From positions 1 through 48,475 of the forward strand of contig JAJFGG010000104.1 in assembly GCA_021776235.1 (NCBI GenBank): DNA of 48,475 nt. The letters are read 5' to 3'. Position 1 is the first letter of the stretch; every line of letters starts with the position of its first letter. The position numbers and the translations under genes were made by a program. Shown in pieces: positions 41,593 to 48,475 of this stretch. Origin of the DNA: Alphaproteobacteria bacterium. Its GTDB lineage: Bacteria > Pseudomonadota > Alphaproteobacteria > GCA-2731375. A model generated the notes under the pieces. The model ran no database searches, was not told where the DNA came from, and saw only the letters and a list, made by a program, of their open reading frames with translations.

Positions 41593-43572
41593 ATGATCTC
41601 ATCTCGAGCCTTGGCAATTCTGTTTGGATCTTTATCCGCAATCTGCACGGCGTCGTTTGCGCAGGCCGTGCAATCGGGGAAAACCCCCGGCTACGTTGCC
41701 TCGCCGACCTGCATCAGCTGCCATCGTACGGCGGGGGAGGATTGGTCATCGTCGCATCACGCCCGGGCCTGGAACGAGCCCACGGAAGGCTCCGTGCGGG
41801 GCAATTTCGACGATGCGGTCTTTACACACAAGGGGGTGGTCAGCCGCTTCACGAAAGGGGCGGGCGGCTTTGCCATCGAGACGGTTGGCCCGGACGGCCT
41901 CTCGCGGCCTTTCGCCGTGGTCGGAACCGTTGGCACCGCGCCCCTGCAGCAATATCTGGTCGAAACCGAACCCGGCCGGCAGCAGGCGCTGGATCTGGCC
42001 TGGGACACAGGGCGCGGCGGCTGGTACAACCTTTACCCGGATCAGACGCTGCCGCACAGCGATGGGCTGCATTGGAGCGGTCCGTACAAGAACTGGAATG
42101 CCCGCTGTGCCGAATGCCACGCCACGGGGTATGAAAAGCGTTATTCACCGCAAAGCCGCAAATATGCCAGCATCCAGGCCGAAAAAAGCATCGGCTGCGA
42201 GGCCTGCCATGGCCCGGGCGCGGCCCACGTCGCCTGGGCGCGGAGCGGGAAACGCCTGGATAAGACCGCATGGGACGGCGTCAATGAGCGCGGCTTTACA
42301 ATTCATTTCGAGCGCGAAAAGGCGGGAGTGGAAATCCAGCAATGCGCCGGTTGCCACGCGCGCCGGGAACCATTGGGCGATACCAGTCCGCTGCCAGGCA
42401 CGCCCTTTGCTGATGCCTATCGCCTGGCGCTGCTGCGCGACGGGCTGTATCACCCCGATGGGCAAATTCGCGACGAAGTCTATGTCTACGGCTCGTTCCT
42501 GCAATCGAAAATGTACGCCCGCGGGGTTCGCTGTACGGACTGTCACAATGCCCATTCCGGTGCCCTCAAGGCGAAAGGCAACGCTGTTTGCACCCAATGC
42601 CACAGCCCCGCGGGCAACCCTGATTTTCCGAGCCTGAAAAAGATCCGCTACGAGGATCCAAAGCACCACTTTCATGAGTCGGGCTCCACCGGCGCCCAGT
42701 GCAAAAGCTGCCACATGATAGAGCGCGTCTATATGGGCATAGACGGCAGGCGGGATCACAGCTTCCGCGTGCCGCGGCCCGATCTTTCGGCCGCCATAGG
42801 CACGCCCAACGCCTGCACGGATTGTCACAAGGACAAGCCGGCGGCCTGGGCCGCGGCCGAAATCAGCCAGCGCTTCCCGGACACCGGCAGCGGGCCGGCC
42901 CATTACGCCATGGCCTTTTCCGCTGCCCGCCAGGGCCAGACGGACCCCGCCATCGCGGATGCGTTGATCGAAACGGCGCTATCAAGTGCGCAGCCGGGGA
43001 TCGTCCGGGCAACGGCGCTGGATCTGTTGCGGCGCTACGCAACGCCCGAGATCGCCGGGCAAACGGCCGGCCTGTTGCGGGATCCCGATCCACTCGTCCG
43101 CGCCGCGGCGATTCTGCCGCAGCGCGCCGCGCCTGCAAACATCAGGATCGAGCGCATCGGCCCCCTGCTTCAGGACGCGCGCCGCTCGGTTCGGATCGCG
43201 GCGGCACACGGGCTGCTGGACGTTTTGGCGGCCCGCTCTTCACCGATGCTGGCCAGCGCCGCCCACCGGGCGCTTGGCGAGTACCAACGCTCTCTTGCCG
43301 CCAAGGCGGACTTTCCCGAAACCCAGCTGGCCATCGCGGGAACGGCGCTGGTGTTCAAGAATTACCGGGCCGCCGAAGCGGCCTTTGTGGAAGCCGCGCG
43401 GCTTGACCCCCAGCGGGCCGACGCCTGGGCCATGATTGCCCGCCTGCGCGCGGCGTTGGGCGATGTCCAAGGCGCCGTGCAGGCATTGGGGGACGGCCTT
43501 GCGGCCAATCCCAATGATCCGAACCTGGCCAAAATCCTGCAGGATCTTGGGCCGCCCAAGCGCCGAAAATAA
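41593..43572 (+). CDS. Octahaem c-type cytochrome with HEAT/TPR-like C-terminus
   Basis: This 659-residue exported protein has a signal peptide (about 1-25) and eight CxxCH motifs: CISCH (40-44), CAECH, CEACH, CAGCH, CTDCH, CTQCH, CKSCH and a second CTDCH. After the haem part (to about 420) come HEAT-like helical repeats (about 440-560) and a TPR-like tail (NYRAAEAAFVEAARLDPQRADAW, about 590-650). It should carry electrons in the periplasm, but substrate and partners are unknown; homologs include the c554-related cytochrome group. The ATG follows AGGAG directly. The frame extends upstream past the terminator but without ribosome site. It is 66 bp before a PAS protein gene. Confidence 0.9.
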   Translation: MISSRALAILFGSLSAICTASFAQAVQSGKTPGYVASPTCISCHRTAGEDWSSSHHARAWNEPTEGSVRGNFDDAVFTHKGVVSRFTKGAGGFAIETVGPDGLSRPFAVVGTVGTAPLQQYLVETEPGRQQALDLAWDTGRGGWYNLYPDQTLPHSDGLHWSGPYKNWNARCAECHATGYEKRYSPQSRKYASIQAEKSIGCEACHGPGAAHVAWARSGKRLDKTAWDGVNERGFTIHFEREKAGVEIQQCAGCHARREPLGDTSPLPGTPFADAYRLALLRDGLYHPDGQIRDEVYVYGSFLQSKMYARGVRCTDCHNAHSGALKAKGNAVCTQCHSPAGNPDFPSLKKIRYEDPKHHFHESGSTGAQCKSCHMIERVYMGIDGRRDHSFRVPRPDLSAAIGTPNACTDCHKDKPAAWAAAEISQRFPDTGSGPAHYAMAFSAARQGQTDPAIADALIETALSSAQPGIVRATALDLLRRYATPEIAGQTAGLLRDPDPLVRAAAILPQRAAPANIRIERIGPLLQDARRSVRIAAAHGLLDVLAARSSPMLASAAHRALGEYQRSLAAKADFPETQLAIAGTALVFKNYRAAEAAFVEAARLDPQRADAWAMIARLRAALGDVQGAVQALGDGLAANPNDPNLAKILQDLGPPKRRK

Positions 43573-43637
43573 CCGTCTGTAGGCGATGAGATACAGGCCA
43601 TTGCCTGCTATAATCACCATTTCGTTGGTTCCGGATC

Positions 43638-44117
43638 ATGGCGCAGAAAATCAACCCGTTTAAGTTTGGTTTTGACGATGTGATGACATTTTCCGCGCCG
43701 GAACTATACGAAATGCTGGATATCTGGAAAGAAATGTGCGGCGAACGCGCTCTACCACGTAGAAGCGCTATGTCGCCCCTCGTCCTGAAGGACCACCTTG
43801 GCTGGATTGTCATCGCCAAAGTCCGGCACGATCCGTTGTCGTTTCAGTTTACCTTATACGGGACAAAGATCGCCGAAATCGTGAAACGGGACGTTACCGG
43901 AATGTACCTGGAAGAGGCGTTCAGCGGCGAGGCATTGCGGCAAACGTGGGCCATGGGTGAGCGGCTGGTGCTTGAGAAACGGCCAATTCGAATGCATTCC
44001 ACGGTGGTGCCTGAGGGCATGGAGTTTCTCAATGTGCAAACGATCTTTCTACCCCTGTCGGATGACGGCGAGACGGTAGATGCATTGTTGGCAAGGCAGG
44101 CATTCTTGAACCTGTAA
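43638..44117 (+). CDS. PAS domain-containing protein (PAS_5 type)
   Basis: This 159-residue protein looks like the single-domain PAS_5 proteins of alphaproteobacteria. It has the typical ELYEMLDIWKEMCGERALPRRSAMSPLVLKDHLG-like helix and strand opening (residues about 20-52), then FQFTLYGTKIAEIVKRDVTG and a strand-rich end (FLPLSDDG). These are thought to be signal-sensing modules without output domain; the ligand is unknown. The ATG at 43638 has a weak ribosome site (CCGGATC). It follows the cytochrome gene at 65 bp and could be co-transcribed, but no functional link is clear. Confidence 0.82.
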   Translation: MAQKINPFKFGFDDVMTFSAPELYEMLDIWKEMCGERALPRRSAMSPLVLKDHLGWIVIAKVRHDPLSFQFTLYGTKIAEIVKRDVTGMYLEEAFSGEALRQTWAMGERLVLEKRPIRMHSTVVPEGMEFLNVQTIFLPLSDDGETVDALLARQAFLNL

Positions 44118-44238
44118 CGCTGGAACTTTCTTTGAGGTTTGGCCCGCCAAAGGATTGTTCGGAAGTGCTCTAACACGGCGCGGAGTGGTATAAGGTCCGA
44201 TAACTTATGCCCATGTAACGATTTCCAGGACCTAAAAC

Positions 44239-44883
44239 GTGTTTCCAACTGCCCTTATCGACGGCTACCGCGCGTTCAAAGCGAGCCGGTTCGCGCACGA
44301 AAGCGAACGTTATCGTAAGCTTGCCGAGCATGGCCAGACACCCGAGACCCTGATCATCGCCTGTTGCGATTCCCGGGCGGCACCCGAGATAATTTTCAAC
44401 GCCCTCCCTGGCGAAATATTCGTCATACGCAATGTCGCCAATCTGGTGCCGTCCTATAAGCCAGACGGCGACTATCACTCCACGTCCGCGGCCCTGGAAT
44501 TCGCTGTCCAAAGCCTGAAGGTAAAGGACATCGTGGTATTGGGGCATGGTCGATGCGGCGGCATCATGGCGGCACTGGACCCTTCCGCGGAACCTCTTTC
44601 GCCTGGTGATTTCATTGGCAAGTGGATGGGGTTGCTGGCACCCGCGGCCGAGGCGATTGCCGCCAATCAGACCCTGACCGGGGCCGAGCGGCAGACGGCT
44701 CTCGAGCGCATTTCCGTTGCCAATTCAATCGAAAATCTCCGCACCTTCCCGTGTGTTTCCATTCTTGAGAGCAGGCAACGTCTGCACCTGCATGGCGCCT
44801 GGTTTGATATTTCCAGCGGCGAATTGTGGGTAATGGACGCGGCAACCGGCACCTTTTTCAATGCCGCGGAAGAGCCGTCGTAA
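44239..44883 (+). CDS. Beta-class carbonic anhydrase
   Basis: This 214-residue protein interconverts CO2 and bicarbonate. Zinc ligands are C42, H103 and C106 (CCDSR at 42-46 and GHGRCGG at 102-108), with the catalytic dyad D44 and R46. All are intact. The start is GTG at 44239, after AGGA; it gives the usual family N-terminus, ALIDGYRAF. There is no signal peptide, so it is cytoplasmic. It lies 121 bp after the PAS gene and converges with the sugar dehydrogenase gene. The sequence is most like the cyanobacterial/plant-type beta subclass, but subclass is not certain. Confidence 0.93.
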   Translation: MFPTALIDGYRAFKASRFAHESERYRKLAEHGQTPETLIIACCDSRAAPEIIFNALPGEIFVIRNVANLVPSYKPDGDYHSTSAALEFAVQSLKVKDIVVLGHGRCGGIMAALDPSAEPLSPGDFIGKWMGLLAPAAEAIAANQTLTGAERQTALERISVANSIENLRTFPCVSILESRQRLHLHGAWFDISSGELWVMDAATGTFFNAAEEPS

Positions 44884-44904
44884 AAACCGTGCCATTATGG
44901 GATT

Positions 44905-46323
44905 TTATGGTGACGTTGCCGGCACCAGTTTCCAGACCTTGCCCGAATTTCCCACCGGAATCCCCTGCGCCGTCGTCATCAGATACAAATCGCCCGCGGC
45001 ATCCTCGCCAAGACTATGCAGCCGCACATCCAGGCGCTTGAGAATTTCGATGGGCCACAGGGCGCGCCATGACGAGGCCGGCGTGGCGACGAAAATCTGG
45101 CCGGACGGTTGCCTGATATCCGAGCTGAAATCGCCAAAAACGAACTTACCGTACAGCCCGGGTATGGCCTGGCCCCGGTAAAGGAAACCGCCGATGTTGG
45201 CCGTGCCCAGGGGCTTTCTTTTGACCTTTGACCAGGTCCGCATAACGGACCAGTTGGGGTATTCAATGATCGGATCGCGGATCGCCTCGCCCAGCGGACC
45301 CTTTTTCGGGCAGACCTTGGGCGGGTCGAAGGCGCGGGCGCGTTTGTAGCAATGCATGCCCTCGCGGATCGACCAGCCATAGTTGCCCTGGCGGTCGACC
45401 AGATAAACGGTTTCCCAAAAGCTTTCGGCGACGCCGCTGACGAACATGTCGCCGTTGCCGATGCGGTCGAAGGAAATGCGGAAGGGATTGCGGAAGCCCC
45501 AGGCGTAGATTTCATCGCGCCCTTCGCTCTTGCCGCGAAACAGATTGGTCGCCGGAATGCCATAGCCGGGATGGCCGCGATCTACATCGATGCGGAGGAT
45601 CTTACCGTTCAAGCGTGCGGTGTCCTGTGCGTAGGCGTCGTATTTGTGAAAGCGTTCGGGAATTTTGAACGGATCCTCCTGAATTTCCTTGGCATGCCGG
45701 TTTGGGTCGTTTTCGTCGGTTTTCGGCGGAACGTAAATGTCGGGCACACCGTGGGCGCCGCCGCCGTCGCCGACGCCAATGTAGAGGAAGCCGTCCGGGC
45801 CAAAGGCCAGGCCGCCGCCATTATGCTTGCGGTTGACCCAGTCGAGTTGCAGCAGAATGCGTTCCGTGGAGCGATCTACAATATTGCCATCGCTGGTGGA
45901 AACTCTAAATTCCGAGGTTCGCCAGGTGTAGGCCGTCTTGCCGTTGAACGGTGATTGCGGCCGTCTTTTGGCGCTGTAATTGATGTACAGAAGGCCGTTT
46001 TCCGCGAATTCCGGATGAAAAGCCAGGGCCAGCAGCCCGCGCTCGTCGAAGGCCTGCAACAATGGCGTCAGCTGATCGCGCAAATCGATGAACGGTACGG
46101 GTAAACGCTTGCCGTCGGACGCCACAACATAAACGACACCCAGTTGATCGCCGATCAGCCGCCGGCCGCTGCCGTCAGGCGGCTCGACCAGCAATAATGG
46201 TGCGCCCAATCCCTCGGCCACCAATTCCAGGGCAACCCGGGGCACGGTGTCTTTCGCCCAGGACGCCGTGAAGGGCGCCGCTAGGCCGATGGCCAGTGCC
46301 AGATGAAGCAAATACCGCTGCAT
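44905..46323 (-). CDS. PQQ-dependent soluble sugar dehydrogenase family protein
   Basis: This 472-residue periplasmic protein has a signal peptide (MQRYLLHLALAIGLAAPFTASWA) and a six-bladed beta-propeller of the aldose sugar dehydrogenase/GdhB type. Family blocks are GLLALAFHPEFAENGLLYINYS near residue 93, HNGGGLAFGPDGFLYIGVGDGG near 165-186, LNGKILRIDVDRG near 240, and WGFRNPFRISFD near 275. Activity on aldoses with PQQ is expected, but PQQ genes are not here and the family contains lectin-like propellers too. The ATG at 46323-46321 follows AGGGGAT. A long in-frame upstream extension has no signal sequence. It overlaps no neighbour and converges on the carbonic anhydrase gene. Confidence 0.85.
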   Translation of the reverse strand: MQRYLLHLALAIGLAAPFTASWAKDTVPRVALELVAEGLGAPLLLVEPPDGSGRRLIGDQLGVVYVVASDGKRLPVPFIDLRDQLTPLLQAFDERGLLALAFHPEFAENGLLYINYSAKRRPQSPFNGKTAYTWRTSEFRVSTSDGNIVDRSTERILLQLDWVNRKHNGGGLAFGPDGFLYIGVGDGGGAHGVPDIYVPPKTDENDPNRHAKEIQEDPFKIPERFHKYDAYAQDTARLNGKILRIDVDRGHPGYGIPATNLFRGKSEGRDEIYAWGFRNPFRISFDRIGNGDMFVSGVAESFWETVYLVDRQGNYGWSIREGMHCYKRARAFDPPKVCPKKGPLGEAIRDPIIEYPNWSVMRTWSKVKRKPLGTANIGGFLYRGQAIPGLYGKFVFGDFSSDIRQPSGQIFVATPASSWRALWPIEILKRLDVRLHSLGEDAAGDLYLMTTAQGIPVGNSGKVWKLVPATSP

Positions 46324-46361
46324 TTCTATCCCCTGTTGCCGGTGGTCCAATTGAGGGCAAA

Positions 46362-46389
46362 GTCTTAGACAGCGGACCCTGGTTGTCAA
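46362..46389 (-). promoter_or_regulatory. Candidate sigma-70 promoter of the sugar dehydrogenase
   Basis: On the minus strand a perfect TTGACA (46389-46384) is followed after 16 bases by TAAGAC (46367-46362), a 3-of-6 match to TATAAT. Transcription would begin near 46355, about 30 bases before the ATG at 46323. The -35 is strong, the -10 weak. Confidence 0.4.
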
Positions 46390-46536
46390 CACGGCCGGAG
46401 TCGGGAAGAGACCGGAACCAACAGTCGTTTTCGCGGCTTTCCGAGGTTCGGATTCGTGCTATGAAGCGGGCAACAGAACATTCGAGATAAGTGCCGCGCC
46501 GTTTCGGGGCCGGTGGGAAAACAGGAGATATCAGGC

Positions 46537-48475
46537 ATGTCAGATGCGGTCGATTTCACGAAACAGGGCGCCATCGGCGTCATCACGGTCAACAGCCCGC
46601 CGGTCAATGCGTTGAGCGCCGCGGTCCGCGATGGTCTGGGCGAGGCCTTTGACAAAGGCCAGGCGGACCCGGAGGTCAAAGCCATGGTTCTGCTGGGCGG
46701 CGGCCGCACCTTCATTGCCGGCGCCGACATCCGTGAATTCGGCCAGCCGCCCAGGGGCAAGCCGTTCCACGAGGTTCTGGTCGCCATGGAAAACAGCTCC
46801 AAGCTGATCGTGGCCGCGATCCACGGCACCGCCCTTGGCGGCGGCCTGGAGACCGCGCTGTGCTGTCATTACCGCTTTGCCGTGCCCTCGGCCCTGGTGG
46901 GCCTGCCGGAAGTGAAACTGGGCCTGTTGCCCGGCGCCGGCGGCACCCAAAGGCTGCCCCGCCTGGTGGGGGTGGAAAAAGCCCTGGATCTGATCACCTC
47001 CGGCGCCTTCGTGCCGGCGCCCCAGGCCAGGGAACTGGGTATCGTGGACGAGGTCGGTGACGATCTGCTGGCAGGCGCCGTTGCCTTTGCGGAAAAACTA
47101 GTGGCGGAAGAGGCGCCGTTGCGCAAGATCCGTGACATGCCTTGCGCGGCCGAGGCCGGCGTGTTCGACAACTTCCGCAAGGCCAATGCGCGGAAGTTCC
47201 GCGGCTTCCTGGCGCCGTGGAAATGCATCGATTGCGTTGAAGCGGCGGCGAACCTGCCCTTCGACGAAGGTCTGGCGCGTGAGCGGGCCCTGTTCACGGA
47301 TTGCGTGACCTCGCCGGAATCTGCCGCGCAACGGCATGTCTTCTTCGCCGAGCGGGAAGTGGCGAAAATTCCCGACGTTCCGAAAGATACCCCGATGAAG
47401 GAGATCAAGAAGGTCGCCATGATCGGTGCGGGCACCATGGGCGGCGGCATCTCCATGAACTTCGCCAATGCGGGTATTTCGGTCATGATGCTGGAAGTGG
47501 CCCAGGAGAACCTGGACAAGGGCATGGCCATCATCGAACGCAATTACCGGAACACGGTCAGCAAGGGCCGGCTGTCCCAGGCCAAAATGGACCAGCGCAT
47601 GGCGCTGTTTTCATCGACCACCGACTTCGCCGATATCGCTGATGCGGATCTGGTGATCGAAGCGGTATTCGAGAAGATGGAGTTGAAGAAGGAGATCTTC
47701 GCCAAGTTGGATGGGGTGATGAAACCCGGCGCCGTCCTGGCCTCGAACACCTCGACCCTGAGTATTGACGAGATCGCCTCGGCCACCAAGCGGCCCGAAA
47801 GCGTGATCGGCATGCATTTCTTTTCGCCGGCCAACGTCATGCGCCTGTTGGAAGTGGTGCGCGGCGCCAAGTCGTCACCGGAGACCATCGCCACCGCCAT
47901 GGGAATTGGCCGCAAGATCGGCAAGATTTCCGTTCTGGTGGGGAACTGCTGTGGCTTTGTCGGCAACCGCATGCTGCACGGCTATACCGGCGAAGGCACC
48001 TTCCTGTTGGAAAACGGCGCCCTGCCGCATCAGGTGGACAAGGCGATCTTCGATTTCGGCCTGCCCATGGGCCCCTTCGCCATGGGCGACATGGCCGGCC
48101 TCGACGTGGGCTGGCTGGTGCGCAAGGCGCGGGCCGCCGACCGTCCCAGCAACGAGGAATACGGCGGCACCATTCCCGACCGTATTTGCGAGCGGGGCCG
48201 CTATGGGCAAAAGACCGGCGGCGGCTACTATGACTACAAGGAAGGCGACCGCACGCCGATCCCCAATCCGGAAGTGCAGGAGATCATCCAGCAGGTCTCG
48301 AAGGAAAAGAATATCCAGCGCCAGGAATTTTCCGACGAGGATATGGTCAAACGCAGCCTGTACCCGCTGATCAACATCGGGGCGCAGATCCTGGATGAGG
48401 GCATGGCCATGCGGCCCTCGGATATCGACATTATCTATATCAACGGCTATGGCTTCCCGGCCTATCGCGGTGGGC
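46537..48475 (+). CDS. FadB/FadJ-type enoyl-CoA hydratase / 3-hydroxyacyl-CoA dehydrogenase, partial
   Basis: This multifunctional beta-oxidation protein is visible for 646 residues and runs off the right edge. The N-terminal crotonase domain (about 1-190) has AGADIREFG and GTALGGGLETAL (oxyanion hole) and PEVKLGLLPGAGGTQR (catalytic Glu). A linker follows, then the NAD-binding 3-hydroxyacyl-CoA dehydrogenase domain from about 288 (KKVAMIGAGTMGGGIS), with ASNTSTLSIDEI and the catalytic-His region GMHFFSPANVMRLLEVV, and the C-terminal dimer domain (GNCCGFVGNRML). GGAG precedes the ATG. Full-length homologs have about 690-700 residues, so only the last part is missing. It is divergent from the sugar dehydrogenase. 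A thiolase gene may follow outside the window. Confidence 0.93.
   Translation, partial: MSDAVDFTKQGAIGVITVNSPPVNALSAAVRDGLGEAFDKGQADPEVKAMVLLGGGRTFIAGADIREFGQPPRGKPFHEVLVAMENSSKLIVAAIHGTALGGGLETALCCHYRFAVPSALVGLPEVKLGLLPGAGGTQRLPRLVGVEKALDLITSGAFVPAPQARELGIVDEVGDDLLAGAVAFAEKLVAEEAPLRKIRDMPCAAEAGVFDNFRKANARKFRGFLAPWKCIDCVEAAANLPFDEGLARERALFTDCVTSPESAAQRHVFFAEREVAKIPDVPKDTPMKEIKKVAMIGAGTMGGGISMNFANAGISVMMLEVAQENLDKGMAIIERNYRNTVSKGRLSQAKMDQRMALFSSTTDFADIADADLVIEAVFEKMELKKEIFAKLDGVMKPGAVLASNTSTLSIDEIASATKRPESVIGMHFFSPANVMRLLEVVRGAKSSPETIATAMGIGRKIGKISVLVGNCCGFVGNRMLHGYTGEGTFLLENGALPHQVDKAIFDFGLPMGPFAMGDMAGLDVGWLVRKARAADRPSNEEYGGTIPDRICERGRYGQKTGGGYYDYKEGDRTPIPNPEVQEIIQQVSKEKNIQRQEFSDEDMVKRSLYPLINIGAQILDEGMAMRPSDIDIIYINGYGFPAYRGG

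Noticed and set aside
1..48475. CRISPR arrays, tRNA and rRNA genes, prophage or intact insertion sequences
   Set aside because: No regularly spaced direct repeats, no cloverleaf or rRNA-like stretches recognised by eye, and no integrase or transposase frame. A tRNA search program would be decisive.

Overview
The window is dense, high-GC bacterial chromosome with about 43 genes, no rRNA, tRNA, CRISPR array or intact transposase. Gene content and style point to a heterotrophic alphaproteobacterium, probably Rhodospirillales-like and perhaps marine: a single-chain indolepyruvate ferredoxin oxidoreductase, CaiB/BaiF CoA-transferase, FadL and OprB porins, class III nucleotide cyclases, TauD, luciferase-like and GMC oxidoreductases, a sulfatase and a multihaem cytochrome. 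This placement is inferred from gene content only, because there is no marker gene to test it.

Layout. 1-6966: the start of a PepF/M3 oligopeptidase (minus, runs off the left edge), a sigma-54 response regulator, then indolepyruvate ferredoxin oxidoreductase, an atypical SDR and a small membrane protein in one direction. 6968-9607: a minus-strand nagK-nagA pair (GlcNAc kinase and GlcNAc-6-P deacetylase, overlapping by 4 bp) and a divergent YaiI-type gene. 9722-13562: a CmcJ/NvfI-type oxidoreductase, a classical SDR, a glutathione S-transferase and an NAD-dependent epimerase, interrupted by two palindromic elements (10729-10820 and a 203-bp MITE-like element at 11601-11803). 13611-15521: a membrane-bound PAS-adenylate cyclase. 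15905-20514: a CoA-transferase, an exported MBL-fold hydrolase like GntH, and an unrecognised exported membrane protein. 20603-28769: FadL, a TauD-type dioxygenase, an F420/FMN luciferase-like oxidoreductase, an adenylosuccinate-lyase-family lyase, a Gfo/Idh-like protein and a GMC oxidoreductase.

28860-32477 (minus) is the highlight: a compact, mostly translationally coupled stressosome-type operon. In transcription order it encodes a globin-STAS RsbR-like sensor that keeps the proximal histidine, an RsbS-like STAS protein whose phospho-acceptor serine position is a proline, an RsbT-like kinase, an RsbX/SpoIIE-like phosphatase, and an adenylate cyclase whose N-terminal domain looks like a degenerate RsbT/RsbW fold. 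The simplest reading is an oxygen- or gas-sensing stressosome that controls cAMP production by partner switching.

32478-35014 is a decayed stretch around an OprB-type porin. It holds a C-terminal scrap of an outer-membrane protein, short direct repeats, and an exported-protein pseudogene with an internal deletion and an in-frame stop. 35015-39403 is an export-like operon: a DUF3302-like small membrane protein, two tandem HlyD-type membrane fusion proteins and a NodT/TolC-type outer-membrane lipoprotein, with no recognisable pump. 39734-48475: a sulfatase with its own strong terminator, an octahaem cytochrome with TPR-like tail, a PAS protein, a beta-carbonic anhydrase, a PQQ-type sugar dehydrogenase (minus) and the start of a FadB/FadJ-type beta-oxidation multienzyme that runs off the right edge.
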